A stretch of DNA of 64,000 nt, from assembly GCA_050330195.1 (NCBI GenBank), contig JBHJOB010000103.1, forward strand, positions 14,505-78,504, in the 5' to 3' direction. The notes beneath the pieces were generated by a model. It saw only the letters and a program-made list of their open reading frames with translations. It searched no databases and was not told the origin of the DNA. How positions within the stretch are numbered: the first letter of the stretch is position 1; every line of letters begins with the position of its first letter. This stretch comes from JAHQVI01 sp050330195 (GTDB taxonomy: Bacteria > Pseudomonadota > Alphaproteobacteria > Rhizobiales > Rhodomicrobiaceae). Position numbers and translations under genes: made by a program. This document shows positions 25,262 to 34,407 of this stretch, in pieces.

Positions 25262-26236
25262 GTGCCGATTACTCCCATTACCGATCTGGAGATATTCGCC
25301 CGAGTTGCGGCCGCTGGCAACATGTCAGCCGCTGGCCGCGAAATGGGCCTTTCTCCAGCCGTCGTCAGCAAACGCCTGAGCCATATGGAAGATCGGCTCG
25401 GGGCGAGGCTTTTCCAGCGCACCACGCGGCAATTGAAACTGACAGAAACGGGCGAAGGTTTCTACAACCGCGTCGTCCGCATTCTTCGGGAGATCGAGGA
25501 AGCCGAAGCCTACGTGTCGCAAGTCAGCGAAACGGTGGGCGGAACATTACGGATAACCGCTCCGATAGGCTTCTCCCGCAGGCATATTGCGCCCTACCTG
25601 CCCAATTTCATGCGTCAATACCCCAATCTCTCCGTCGAGATCGCCCTGCGCGACGAGATCGTCGATATTGTCGGCGAGTCGTTCGACGTCGCCATCCGCA
25701 TTGCAGAACTCGACGATTCCAGTCTGGTCGCCCGAAAGCTCGCGCCCTGCCGCCGGGTGATCTGCGCCGCTCCCGACTATCTGGAACGGCATGGCGAGCC
25801 GCAAACACTTGCCGAGCTTGCCGGGCATCACTGCCTGTCGCTTGGCTATCAGCAGAGCTGGCGGCTGACAGGCCCCAACGGCAATGCGACCGTCAAGGTT
25901 GCGCCCAAGCTGCGCTCCAGCTCGGAGGATGTGCTCCATGAAGCCCAGCTCAGCGGCATGGGCATCGCACTGCGCTCCACATGGGCGATCAGCGACGATC
26001 TGAAAACCGGCCGCCTCAGGGTCGTGCTTCCCGATTATCGGGAGACTTCCGGCGTCGCTATTTACGCGGTTTATCCGTGCCGTCAGTTCGTGCCCGCCAA
26101 GCTGAAGCTGTTCATCGATTTTCTCGCGCAGCAATATACGCCCATGCCTTACTGGGATCGCGGTCTGGATCTGAACCGCAAACGCGAGGCTGCGGCCTGC
26201 GCCAGCGCCAGTGCGCCCATGCGCGTCGCGAAATAG
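25262..26236 (+). CDS. LysR-family transcriptional regulator
   Basis: A 324-residue LTTR with an N-terminal winged helix-turn-helix (LEIFARVAAAGNMSAAGREMGLSPAVVSKRLSHMEDRLGARLFQR, about residues 7-52) and a C-terminal periplasmic-binding-fold effector domain from about 90. The start is GTG at 25262. It diverges from glcDEF and precedes lutABC on its own strand, so it may regulate either or both according to glycolate or lactate; this is inferred from position. It is of the subgroup often annotated as CrgA/DsdC-like 'LysR substrate binding' regulators. Confidence 0.9.
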   Translation: MPITPITDLEIFARVAAAGNMSAAGREMGLSPAVVSKRLSHMEDRLGARLFQRTTRQLKLTETGEGFYNRVVRILREIEEAEAYVSQVSETVGGTLRITAPIGFSRRHIAPYLPNFMRQYPNLSVEIALRDEIVDIVGESFDVAIRIAELDDSSLVARKLAPCRRVICAAPDYLERHGEPQTLAELAGHHCLSLGYQQSWRLTGPNGNATVKVAPKLRSSSEDVLHEAQLSGMGIALRSTWAISDDLKTGRLRVVLPDYRETSGVAIYAVYPCRQFVPAKLKLFIDFLAQQYTPMPYWDRGLDLNRKREAAACASASAPMRVAK

Positions 26237-26316
26237 ACCTGCCCGACGAGGGCGGGTCACAAAACCTGATCGTATGCGCGCTTGCTGAATCCGTCATTAT
26301 CTCTTATGACGAAATT

Positions 26317-27087
26317 ATGGATGCACAGCCAAGACCCTACCGTGTTGGGCTTTTCGTCACTTGCCTGGTCGATCTGTTCCGCCCTTCCGTTGGATTTGCG
26401 GCGGTAAAGCTGCTTGAGGGCGCCGGCTGCACGGTCGAAGTTCCCGAAGCGCAGGTCTGCTGCGGGCAGCCCGCCTATAATTCCGGCGACCGGGCCGACG
26501 CAAAAGCGATTGCCGCTCAGGTCATCGACGCATTTCAGGGCTTCGACTATGTCGTCGCGCCGTCCGGTTCCTGCGCGGGCATGTTGCGCAAGCACTACCA
26601 GATGCTGTTCGAGGACGACCCGGTCATGGCGCCCCGCGCGAAGGATTTCGCCGCGCGCACCTTTGAACTGGTCGCGTTCCTCACCGACGTGTTGAACGTT
26701 TCCGCCGTCCATGCAAGCTTCACGGGCACGGCGACCTATCACGATTCCTGCTCCAATCTGCGGGAGATGGGCACAACCGAGCAGCCCCGCGCGCTTTTGC
26801 GGACCGTGGACGGGCTGCAACTGATCGAGGCGGAAGACCGCGATGTGTGCTGCGGTTTCGGCGGCACGTTCTCGGTAAAATATCCCGACATCTCGAACTC
26901 CATGGTCACGGCGAAAACGGCCGCGCTCGGGCGGACCGAGGCGGACATGGTGCTTGGCGGCGATCTTGGCTGCCTCATGAACATTGCCGGAAAGCTCGCC
27001 CGCGAAGGCTCGGACATGCGCGTGCGCCACGTCGCCGAGGTGCTGGCCGGCGAAACCGATGCGCCGCCCATTGCCGCCAGAAAATAA
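26317..27087 (+). CDS. lutA: L-lactate utilisation protein LutA, (Fe-S)-binding
   Basis: A 256-residue protein of the LutA/YkgE family, part of the LutABC complex that oxidises L-lactate to pyruvate. It has two cysteine-rich CCG domains: VGLFVTCLVDLFRPSVG with AQVCCGQPAYN in the first half, and YHDSCSNLREMG with DVCCGFGGTFSVK in the second. The ATG at 26317 gives the family start; the frame is open much further upstream but that part overlaps the LysR gene. It is first in lutA-lutB-lutC. Confidence 0.93.
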   Translation: MDAQPRPYRVGLFVTCLVDLFRPSVGFAAVKLLEGAGCTVEVPEAQVCCGQPAYNSGDRADAKAIAAQVIDAFQGFDYVVAPSGSCAGMLRKHYQMLFEDDPVMAPRAKDFAARTFELVAFLTDVLNVSAVHASFTGTATYHDSCSNLREMGTTEQPRALLRTVDGLQLIEAEDRDVCCGFGGTFSVKYPDISNSMVTAKTAALGRTEADMVLGGDLGCLMNIAGKLAREGSDMRVRHVAEVLAGETDAPPIAARK

Positions 27088-27171
27088 GCCCCGGTCAACC
27101 GGGCTGATCGACATGAAATGGACCGGGCGCCGGATGCCCGGGAGCCAGCCGATTGATTAGGGAAACGCCGC

Positions 27172-28617
27172 GTGCAGCCAACATCGCTGAATTTCAAGAA
27201 GAACGTCGTCAACGCCCTGAGCGACGAGCAGCTCCAGCGCGCCATGCCGAAATCGCAGCTCGGCATGCAGGCCAAGCGCGCCCATGCACGCTCCATGCTG
27301 CCCGAATTCGACGCGCTGTGCGAGCAGGCCAAGGACATCAAGAACCACACGCTCGCGCATCTCGATCTCTATCTGGAAGCCTATGAGCAGAAGGTCGAGG
27401 AAGCGGGCGGCCATGTCCATTGGGCCGCGACCGCCGAGGACGCGCGCGGCATCATCACGAAAATCTGCAAGGATGCCGGCGCAAAGCTGATCACCAAGGG
27501 CAAGTCCATGGTGGCCGAGGAAATCGCCCTCAACGATGCGCTGGAAGCGGCTGGCATGGAGGTCGCCGAGACGGATCTGGGCGAATATATCATCCAGCTC
27601 CGCAAGGAGACCCCGAGCCATATCATCGCCCCGGCGGCTCATCTCAATCAGGACCAGTTCGAAAGCGAATTCCGCCGCGTTCACACCCATCTGCCGAAAG
27701 ACCGTTCGCTGAGCGATCCGGAGGAACTGGTCGCGGAAGCGCGCGGTGTCCTGCGCGAAAAGTTCCTTCAGGCCGACATCGGCATTACGGGGGCGAATTT
27801 CCTGATCGCGGAGACCGGAACGTCAGTGATCGTCACCAATGAAGGCAATGGCGACCTGACCCAGCTTCTCCCGCGCATCCATATAGTGCTGACGACAATC
27901 GAAAAAATGGTGCCCACCCTCTCCGACGTCAGCGCGATCCTGCGCGTTCTGGCCCGTTCGGCGACAGGGCAGGAATTCTCGATCTACACGACATTCTCGA
28001 CCGGTCCGCGCCGCCCCGGCGATCCCGACGGACCCGAGGAATATCACGTCGTCCTGCTCGATAATGGCCGCTCGGAAATGCTCGGCAGCGACTTTCAGGA
28101 CATGCTGCGCTGCATCCGCTGCGGTGCGTGCATGAACCATTGCCCAGTCTACGGCGCGGTCGGCGGACACGCCTATGGCTGGGTTTATCCCGGACCGATG
28201 GGCGCCGTGCTCACGCCGCAGCTTATCGGCGTGCATCAGGCGGGGCATCTGCCGAACGCATCCTCTTTCTGCGGACGCTGCGAGCAGGTCTGCCCGATGA
28301 AGATCCCGTTGCCGAAGATGATGCGGCACTGGCGCGAGCGCGAGTTCGAGCGCGGCGACTCCCCGTGGACGCAGCGCATGGCGGTGCGCGGCTGGGCATG
28401 GCTGGCCAAACGGCCGAAACTTTACCGTCGCGTGATGTCGCCGGTCATTGGAATGCTCGGCGAGTGGGGCAAGTCGAAAGGGCGCTTCAAGTGGCTGCCA
28501 TTTGCGGGCGGGTGGCTGCGGCACCGCGATATGCCCGCCCCGCAAGGGCGAACCTTTCATTCGCAATGGCGGCATGAGCTGAACCGGCGCGAGCGCGAAG
28601 CGGAGTTGGGCCGGTGA
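27172..28617 (+). CDS. lutB: L-lactate utilisation iron-sulfur protein LutB
   Basis: A 481-residue LutB/YkgF-type protein. An N-terminal LUD domain (with IGITGANFLIAETGTSVIVTNEGNG) is followed by two [4Fe-4S] motifs, CIRCGACMNHCPVYGAVGGHAYG and CGRCEQVCPMKIPLPKM, and a C-terminal DUF3390-like tail. It starts at GTG 27172 and ends overlapping lutC by 4 bases. It is the electron-transfer core of the lactate oxidation complex. Confidence 0.94.
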   Translation: MQPTSLNFKKNVVNALSDEQLQRAMPKSQLGMQAKRAHARSMLPEFDALCEQAKDIKNHTLAHLDLYLEAYEQKVEEAGGHVHWAATAEDARGIITKICKDAGAKLITKGKSMVAEEIALNDALEAAGMEVAETDLGEYIIQLRKETPSHIIAPAAHLNQDQFESEFRRVHTHLPKDRSLSDPEELVAEARGVLREKFLQADIGITGANFLIAETGTSVIVTNEGNGDLTQLLPRIHIVLTTIEKMVPTLSDVSAILRVLARSATGQEFSIYTTFSTGPRRPGDPDGPEEYHVVLLDNGRSEMLGSDFQDMLRCIRCGACMNHCPVYGAVGGHAYGWVYPGPMGAVLTPQLIGVHQAGHLPNASSFCGRCEQVCPMKIPLPKMMRHWREREFERGDSPWTQRMAVRGWAWLAKRPKLYRRVMSPVIGMLGEWGKSKGRFKWLPFAGGWLRHRDMPAPQGRTFHSQWRHELNRREREAELGR

Positions 28618-29336
28618 CAGAGACGAAAAAAGCGCGTGACACCATGATCGCCGCGATCCGGCGCGGGCTTGGCGCAAGGGGCGACGAACCGGGGCGGCGC
28701 GGCACTGTCCGGGCGCGCCTTGAACGCAGCCCTGATGGCATGATACCGGAACGGGCGCGCACGCCGAAAGACGAGCAGCCGGATCTGCTGGCCTCCATGC
28801 TTAAGTCGACGGGCACGATCGTCCACATTCTCGACCGTCTCGACGACGTGCCGGGCGCGGTTGCCGACCAACTCGCCGCCCTCAATCTGCCCGCGCGCGC
28901 GCGTCACGGCGACGATCCGGTTCTGGCAGGTCTCAACTGGGACGATACCGTAGTCGAACGGCTGAACGGCCCGGCAAGGGGCGAGGACGACGTTTCGCTG
29001 AGCCGCGCGGCGGCAGCGGCGGCGGAGACGGGAACACTGATGTTCACCTCCGGCCCGGACAATCCTTCCACGTTGAATTTTCTGCCCGAAACGCATTTCG
29101 TCGTTCTTCAGGCGAAGGATATTACGGGCTCATATGAGGAAAGCTGGAACCGCTTTCGCGCAACCTATGGCCGGGGAACGCTCCCGCGTACGGTGAATCT
29201 GGTCAGCGGCCCATCCGCGACCGCCGACATCGAGCGGACGCTGGTACGCGGTGCGCATGGCCCGCGGCGACTCGCCGTTTTCCTCGTTCTCGACGAACAA
29301 ACGTCGGATGAGGATGAAAGAAAAGATCTTTCTTGA
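28614..29336 (+). CDS. lutC: L-lactate utilisation protein LutC
   Basis: A 240-residue LUD-domain protein, third member of LutABC. The LUD features include AETGTLMFTSGPDNPSTLNFLPETHFVVL and the C-terminal LVRGAHGPRRLAVFLV. The first 60 residues are a variable Arg-rich segment. It starts with GTG at 28614 inside the lutB stop (GTGA overlap), implying coupled translation. It is followed by a long non-coding stretch with a terminator at about 29.6 kb. Confidence 0.92.
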   Translation: MTETKKARDTMIAAIRRGLGARGDEPGRRGTVRARLERSPDGMIPERARTPKDEQPDLLASMLKSTGTIVHILDRLDDVPGAVADQLAALNLPARARHGDDPVLAGLNWDDTVVERLNGPARGEDDVSLSRAAAAAAETGTLMFTSGPDNPSTLNFLPETHFVVLQAKDITGSYEESWNRFRATYGRGTLPRTVNLVSGPSATADIERTLVRGAHGPRRLAVFLVLDEQTSDEDERKDLS

Positions 29337-29419
29337 TTTTAACAGCAATCACTTGCCTATCACCGTGATTCTCCGTGCGCACACAATATGCTGCGACATT
29401 TGCTGACTCACGCACATTA

Positions 29420-29463
29420 TCTGGATAAATTATGGCATTCACGGCACAATAAAATTATCCAGA
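29420..29463. promoter_or_regulatory. Inverted pair of DnaA-box-like sites
   Basis: TTATCCAGA occurs at 29455-29463 and, in reverse, at 29420-29428. It differs from the consensus DnaA box TTATCCACA at one position. The two copies are exact and 26 bases apart. Genes usually flanking rhizobial origins (hemE, maf, coaE, dnaQ) are absent, so a regulatory or DnaA-titrating role is likelier than an origin, if the sites are real. Confidence 0.3.
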
Positions 29464-29597
29464 GCTGTGAACAACACGGTGAAAACACGCTGAACAGCGA
29501 ATGTGTTCTCGAACGTCGTGATGTTTGTCACAAAACGGCCATGAGAGTGGCTAAGCCTGAAGTGGTTCGCGGAATATTTTGTGAACGCCCTCTTTGG

Positions 29598-29633
29598 AAT
29601 GCCCCGGCCGACCCCGCGCCGGGGCATTTTTTT
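29598..29633 (+). terminator. Rho-independent terminator downstream of lutC
   Basis: AATGCCCCGG at 29598-29607 pairs perfectly with CCGGGGCATT at 29619-29628, and the stem runs into a seven-T tract ending at 29633. This is the clearest intrinsic terminator in the window. Confidence 0.85.
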
Positions 29634-30005
29634 GGCCAGAAGCACGTGAAGAGATGCCGTTTCCAGCATCTCTCCAGTGTATTTACCCCGCTAACCTGCC
29701 TGAGCGGCAGATCGTGGCTGCAACAATTTGATGCAACCTAAGATTGTGTAACAAATATCGAGCAACCCATCAAGCTTTTTCGAGATAGGGTATATAACTT
29801 ACCTGCGCAGTGATGCCGGCAAGCAGGATTCACTCGAAAATCCAAGGATGAGTATGGCCCCGCCGCGACGAAACGGTTCCATTTCCAGCCCGAGTTGGCT
29901 TATGGTCTGGCGGGCAATCTCGCGCTTCACGCAGTTCTGACGTTTTTTCGACAAAAACGGACATGGCCCGGAGCATTCCGGTGTGTGAGCGCGTCTCGGG
30001 GGGAC

Positions 30006-31232
30006 ATGATCATGCGTGGCGAGCCGATCTGGCAACGCGATGCGTATTATGAAGAGGCAGTGCCGGCGATGCGTCCGCAGGCGGGCAATCGTTTGCCGGT
30101 GCGCTTCATTCAGAAGAAAATCGTACTGGTCGGGCCGTCGCGCGCCTCGCTCGCCGTTGCCGCCGGTCCCCTCATCCACGAGATCGGACGTGCCGGGCAT
30201 CACGTCTTCTGCTTTGCCCCCGAGTTGAATGATCGCGCCGCCAGTCAGGCGCTCGTCCGTCTGCGGGCCAGGCTTGGCGACATCCCCGCGTTCCGCCAGG
30301 GCCTGTCCCCATTCGCCGACCAGACCAGCATCTTGCGCCTCACCCAGGCATTCAAGCGGATCGAGCCCGATGTGGTCGCCGGATTCTCGCCCAAGGGCGC
30401 CGCGCTCGCCGGAATAGCCGGACGGATGGCCCGCGTTCCGCACATCATCTCGATGATCGGCGAATTGGGACGCGGTTTCGAAGAACCGCCGGAAAAATCC
30501 TCATTCATGAGCCGACAGCTCCAGAAGTCCCTGTTGCGGCTCGCCTTCCGGTTCAGCCACACGGCGGTCTTCTTCAATGACGAAAATTACGAGCTGCTGC
30601 AGAACCACGATCTGATCTCGGACCGTCTGCGCCTGTTCACGATGAACGGCAGCGGCGTCGATCTCCGCCGCTTTCCTCCGACCCAGCTTCCCCCGCTCGA
30701 ACGTGGCGTCATGTTTCTCTATGCCGGCCCGCTGGACAGACGCTTCGGTATTGTCGAATTCTGCAAGGCGGCGCGCCAGCTCCGCAACAAGCCGGGACGC
30801 TATCACTGCCTCGTCGTGGGACCGGAAGTGCGCGGACCGAACGGCTTTCCGCTATCGGCGCTGAAGCGTTTCCGGGACGTCGTGCAATATCTCGGCCCGC
30901 AGGCCGATCCCCGGCCCTATATCGCGCGGACTCATGTCTTCGTCTTTCCCGCACGCGGCGATATCGTCCCGCAGGCGCTGGTCGAAGCCGTCGCGATGGG
31001 CCGCCCGGTCATCACCTCAACCTCGCGCGGCTGCCGCGTGGCGGTCAGCGAAGGCGGCAACGGCATGATCGTGCCACCTGGTGATGCAGCAGCACTGGCC
31101 GGTGCGATGGCGCGGTTGCTTGTGCGTCCCGACCTGATCCCGTCAATGGCGCGCGCCAGCCGGGAACTGGCCGAAAGCCAGTTCGACAGTCGCCGGATCA
31201 ATGAATTGCTGCTCGCCGCGCTGGACCTGTGA
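30006..31232 (+). CDS. Glycosyltransferase family 4 protein
   Basis: A 408-residue GT-B fold glycosyltransferase. The N-terminal half has the acceptor-domain pattern with KIVLVGPSRASLAVAAGPLIHEI; the C-terminal half has the GT4 donor site with PQALVEAVAMGRPVITSTSRGCRVAV, including the conserved E-x7-E type block. It most resembles enzymes that build exopolysaccharide or capsule repeat units using a nucleotide sugar; the sugar cannot be named. The ATG at 30006 follows a G-rich ribosome site; a longer start at 29895 would add a tail not typical for the family. It stands alone. Confidence 0.82.
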   Translation: MIMRGEPIWQRDAYYEEAVPAMRPQAGNRLPVRFIQKKIVLVGPSRASLAVAAGPLIHEIGRAGHHVFCFAPELNDRAASQALVRLRARLGDIPAFRQGLSPFADQTSILRLTQAFKRIEPDVVAGFSPKGAALAGIAGRMARVPHIISMIGELGRGFEEPPEKSSFMSRQLQKSLLRLAFRFSHTAVFFNDENYELLQNHDLISDRLRLFTMNGSGVDLRRFPPTQLPPLERGVMFLYAGPLDRRFGIVEFCKAARQLRNKPGRYHCLVVGPEVRGPNGFPLSALKRFRDVVQYLGPQADPRPYIARTHVFVFPARGDIVPQALVEAVAMGRPVITSTSRGCRVAVSEGGNGMIVPPGDAAALAGAMARLLVRPDLIPSMARASRELAESQFDSRRINELLLAALDL

Positions 31233-31300
31233 GCGAAGATGGCTTAGAGCCTGAGAGCAATTGCAAGACTTAAACGGTATCCTGCGGGGATCCAATCTCG

Positions 31301-32029
31301 ATGGCCGACAATCTTGAGCTTCAGACGCTCGACGACCGGGCGATCATCCGGCAATTGGGGACGTTGCGAAACCGGATCGCGGAGCGCTTTCCGACGCGCG
31401 GCCTGACAAAGACGGCGACGCATCTGGCCGACATTTCCAGACCGACAGCGCGAGATGCCGCCTCGCTCGGAAAGACGCATTGGGGTTTGCGGATGCTTTC
31501 GGTGATCGCCATCGCGGGAGCGGTAGCGGGCCTCATTCAGCTTGGCGTGTTTTTTCGTGTACAGGTGTCCAGCGAACTCCAACTCACCGAGTTTACGCAG
31601 GCGCTCGAAGCGGCACTGAACATCGTGCTGCTCTCGGGCGTGTTCATCATCTTCTTCGTCCGGCTGGAAAACCGCTTCAAGCGGGAAAAGGCGCTGAAAG
31701 GCCTCTACCGCCTCCGCGCCATCGCTCATGTCATCGACATGCACCAGCTCACGAAAGACCCGCCATCCATCGTGGGCAGCGCGCCGACATCCTCGTCGCC
31801 CGTGCGCGACCTGACCGAAGAGGAACTCCTGCGTTACCTCGATTATTGTTCGGAAATGCTGTCCTTTACGGGCAAGCTCGCCGCGCTTTATGCTCAGTAT
31901 TTCCCGGATGCGACCGTGACCGCCGCCGTCAACGATATCGAGCAGCTCACCACCAATCTGAGCCGGAAGATCTGGCAGAAAATCGTCCTCATTCAGGGCG
32001 GACAACAAGAGTTCCGCAGCAGCCAATGA
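31301..32029 (+). CDS. Hypothetical membrane protein upstream of dapE
   Basis: A 242-residue protein with two membrane spans (about residues 62-84 and 104-124) and mostly helical soluble ends; the C-terminal part (about 175-235) probably lies in the cytoplasm. No named family was recognised. Its stop overlaps the dapE start (ATGA), so the two genes are translationally coupled, a conserved-looking arrangement whose meaning is unknown. Confidence 0.7.
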   Translation: MADNLELQTLDDRAIIRQLGTLRNRIAERFPTRGLTKTATHLADISRPTARDAASLGKTHWGLRMLSVIAIAGAVAGLIQLGVFFRVQVSSELQLTEFTQALEAALNIVLLSGVFIIFFVRLENRFKREKALKGLYRLRAIAHVIDMHQLTKDPPSIVGSAPTSSSPVRDLTEEELLRYLDYCSEMLSFTGKLAALYAQYFPDATVTAAVNDIEQLTTNLSRKIWQKIVLIQGGQQEFRSSQ

Positions 32030-33195
32030 CACAAGACCACGACCCCATCGCCCATGCGCAGGCCCTGATCCGCTGCCCGAGCGTGACGCCGGAGCAGGCG
32101 GGCGCGCTCGATTACATGGACGCTGTGCTGACGCGGCTCGGCTTTGCCTGCCACCGGCTCCGCTTCGGGGAAGATGCGCCGCCTGCCGTCGACAATCTCT
32201 ATGCGCGGATCGGCACGGGGTCGCCGCATCTGTGTCTTGCCGGTCATGTCGACGTCGTCCCGCCGGGCGATGAAGCCGCATGGACCTATCCCCCGTTCGG
32301 TGCGGAAATTCACGAGGGCGTGCTTTACGGACGCGGCGCGGTGGACATGAAAGGCGACATTGCCGCGATGATGGCGGCGGTTGCGCGGTATCTCGCGGAA
32401 ACGGGCGGCGCGCCTGCCGGTTCGATCAGCTTCCTGATCACGGCGGATGAGGAAGGTTCCGCCGCGCATGGCACACGGGCCGTCGTCGAATGGATGAAGG
32501 AAAAGGGCGAACGACCGGATCACTGCATTCTCGGCGAGCCCTCTCATCCCGACCGTATGGGCGAAGCGATCAAGATCGGACGGCGCGGCAGCCTGACGGG
32601 CAGGCTGACCGTTCGAGGCGTGCAGGGCCATGTCGCCTATCCGGCGCGGATGCGCAATCCGCTGACCGGTCTCGTCGCCGCTCTGAACCGCATCGCTACC
32701 GAAACGCTCGACGAAGGCAGCGAGAATTTTGCTCCGAGTAATCTGGAAATCACCACCATCGACACCGGCAATCCGACGGCCAATGTCGTGCCCGCTGCCG
32801 CCAGCGCGCAGTTCAACGTCCGCTTCAACGACCACCACACGGTTGCGTCGCTTTCGGAACGCGTGCGCAACCTGATCGAGACGCCGATCCTCGCCGCCGG
32901 GCTCGAATATGAGCTGAACTTCGAGTCCAACGCCGATGCCTTCATTACGAAGCCTGGCCCCTGGCTCGATATGCTGAAGGTCATTTCGCGTGAGATGACC
33001 GGCCTCACGCCGGAACTATCGACGGGCGGCGGAACCTCGGACGCACGCTTCATCAAGGACATCTGCCCCGTGGTCGAATACGGGCTGGTCAACAGCACCA
33101 TCCATGCCGTGGACGAAAACACGCCAATTGTCGATCTCGCGCTGCTGACAGACATCTTCCATCGCTTCATGCAGCGCTATTTCGCCGCCACTTAA
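32026..33195 (+). CDS. dapE: Succinyl-diaminopimelate desuccinylase
   Basis: A 389-residue M20-family zinc hydrolase that removes succinate from N-succinyl-LL-diaminopimelate on the way to lysine and peptidoglycan. Metal and catalytic residues are visible in LCLAGHVDVVPPGD, GRGAVDMKGD and ITADEEGSA; the C-terminal STGGGTSDARF motif is specific to DapE. The ATG at 32026 is fixed by the 4-base overlap with the membrane-protein gene upstream; the family length (about 380) agrees. DUF1489 follows. Confidence 0.94.
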   Translation: MTQDHDPIAHAQALIRCPSVTPEQAGALDYMDAVLTRLGFACHRLRFGEDAPPAVDNLYARIGTGSPHLCLAGHVDVVPPGDEAAWTYPPFGAEIHEGVLYGRGAVDMKGDIAAMMAAVARYLAETGGAPAGSISFLITADEEGSAAHGTRAVVEWMKEKGERPDHCILGEPSHPDRMGEAIKIGRRGSLTGRLTVRGVQGHVAYPARMRNPLTGLVAALNRIATETLDEGSENFAPSNLEITTIDTGNPTANVVPAAASAQFNVRFNDHHTVASLSERVRNLIETPILAAGLEYELNFESNADAFITKPGPWLDMLKVISREMTGLTPELSTGGGTSDARFIKDICPVVEYGLVNSTIHAVDENTPIVDLALLTDIFHRFMQRYFAAT

Positions 33196-33268
33196 CAGGT
33201 GGATTTCGGCGGGCGGCCCCGCTCGCTTCAAGCGATTCTCCGGTATAATGCCGCTGGGGAGACATGAC

Positions 33269-33703
33269 ATGCATCTGATCAAGCTTTGCGTCGGCGTCGA
33301 TGCGCTGGAGGAGTTGGCCGCATGGCAGGCCATGAGGCTGGAAACGCAGCGGAGCGCCGGCGTCGAACCCGAGCTGGCGCATCGCACGCGCCAGATGCCC
33401 CGGCAACGTGACGCAATTCTCGATGGCGGGTCGCTTTACTGGGTGATCAAGGGCGTCATCCGGGCGAGGCAACGGATCATCGATCTGCGCGAGGAAACCG
33501 ACGCGGAAGGCCGCACGCTTTGCGCCATTGTTTTCGATCCCGCGCTTATCGCCACGCGCCCGCAGCCACGCCGTCCGTTTCAGGGCTGGCGCTATCTGAA
33601 GCCGGAAGATGCGCCCACCGACATCGGGGCACTCGGCGCAGGCGATCTGGCGAAAATGCCGGAAGCGATGCGCGCGGAACTGGCCGAGCTGGCGCTGATC
33701 TAA
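33269..33703 (+). CDS. DUF1489 family protein
   Basis: A 144-residue protein of the alphaproteobacterial DUF1489 family, recognised from MHLIKLCVGVDALEELAAWQ, HRTRQMPRQRDAILDGGSLYWVIKG and RPFQGWRYLKPEDAPTD. The ATG at 33269 follows GGGGAG; an upstream ATG at 33248 would overlap that site. Such genes commonly sit beside dapE or truA in Rhizobiales. Function unknown. Confidence 0.87.
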   Translation: MHLIKLCVGVDALEELAAWQAMRLETQRSAGVEPELAHRTRQMPRQRDAILDGGSLYWVIKGVIRARQRIIDLREETDAEGRTLCAIVFDPALIATRPQPRRPFQGWRYLKPEDAPTDIGALGAGDLAKMPEAMRAELAELALI

Positions 33704-33729
33704 ATCCGATTGTCGGGCGCGGACCTTTC

Positions 33730-34407
33730 TCAAAGCACGGCGAGAATGTTCTCTTCGACGGTCCTCAGATGCAAGCGCATCGCGTCGGCGACGGCGTCGG
33801 CGTTGCGCTCGACCAGAGCCGTGACGATCGCACGGTGCTGCCGGTCGTAGGCTTCGCGGCGGCCTGCCGTGAGTGACCGCTTCTTCAGCTCGAACCATTG
33901 ACGCTGGTTCCTCGCCTCGCTGATCGCCTGGCAATAATTCACCAGCACCTCATTCTTGGCGGCAACGAAGATGGACAGGTGAATCCGGGCATCCCAATGC
34001 TCGAAATCGGAAATCTCCGTCGCTTCAAGGCTGCGGTCGAAGGCGTGGGCGATGGTGTCGAGATCGGCGCGACTTGCCCGCGTCGCCGCGAGAGCGGCGG
34101 CATGCGGTTCGATGATCATCCGCGTTTCGAGCAGGTCGCGCGGACTTGCTTCGGTCAGCCGGAAGGCGGCCCCGTTTTCCTGCGGCGTTTCGCGGGGCAG
34201 TATGAAGGTTCCGCGCCCGACCTGCCGGGAGAGATAGCCCGCTTCCTCAAGCTGATCGAGCGCACGCCGCACCGTGTTCCGCGCTACGCAGAAGCGGCTT
34301 GCCAGAACGCGCTCCGGAGGCAACCGTCCGCCCACGTCCCACTCGCCGCTTTCGATGATGCGCCGCAACTCGCCGGTAAGGTCGTAGGCATTCCCTGATC
34401 CATTCAT
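33730..34407 (-). CDS. GntR-family transcriptional regulator (FadR/FCD subfamily)
   Basis: A 225-residue regulator with an N-terminal winged helix (GGRLPPERVLASRFCVARNTVRRALDQLEEAGYLSRQVGRGTFI, about residues 26-69) and a helical C-terminal FCD ligand domain. The FCD domain has an H-rich metal/effector pattern: D and H in HWDARIHLSIF, then QHRAI and MRLHLRTVEEN. It diverges from the FAH-family gene across about 200 bases and is the probable regulator of the catabolic cluster that follows. Confidence 0.9.
   Translation of the reverse strand: MNGSGNAYDLTGELRRIIESGEWDVGGRLPPERVLASRFCVARNTVRRALDQLEEAGYLSRQVGRGTFILPRETPQENGAAFRLTEASPRDLLETRMIIEPHAAALAATRASRADLDTIAHAFDRSLEATEISDFEHWDARIHLSIFVAAKNEVLVNYCQAISEARNQRQWFELKKRSLTAGRREAYDRQHRAIVTALVERNADAVADAMRLHLRTVEENILAVL

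Larger units (their letters stand above)
29337..30005. other. Long non-coding region after lutC, possible small RNA
   Basis: About 670 bases with no convincing gene and lower GC than the surroundings. It contains an inverted pair of the DnaA-box-like 9-mer TTATCCAGA (29420-29428 on the minus strand and 29455-29463 on the plus strand), then a strong terminator at 29598-29633. The terminator lies 260 bases after lutC, so either the lut mRNA has a long tail or an independent short RNA is made here. The right part (about 29640-30005) should hold the promoter of the glycosyltransferase gene. Confidence 0.45.

Noticed and set aside
29420..29463. The TTATCCAGA pair as the chromosome origin
   Set aside because: Only two near-consensus boxes are seen, and the genes that normally flank rhizobial origins are absent.
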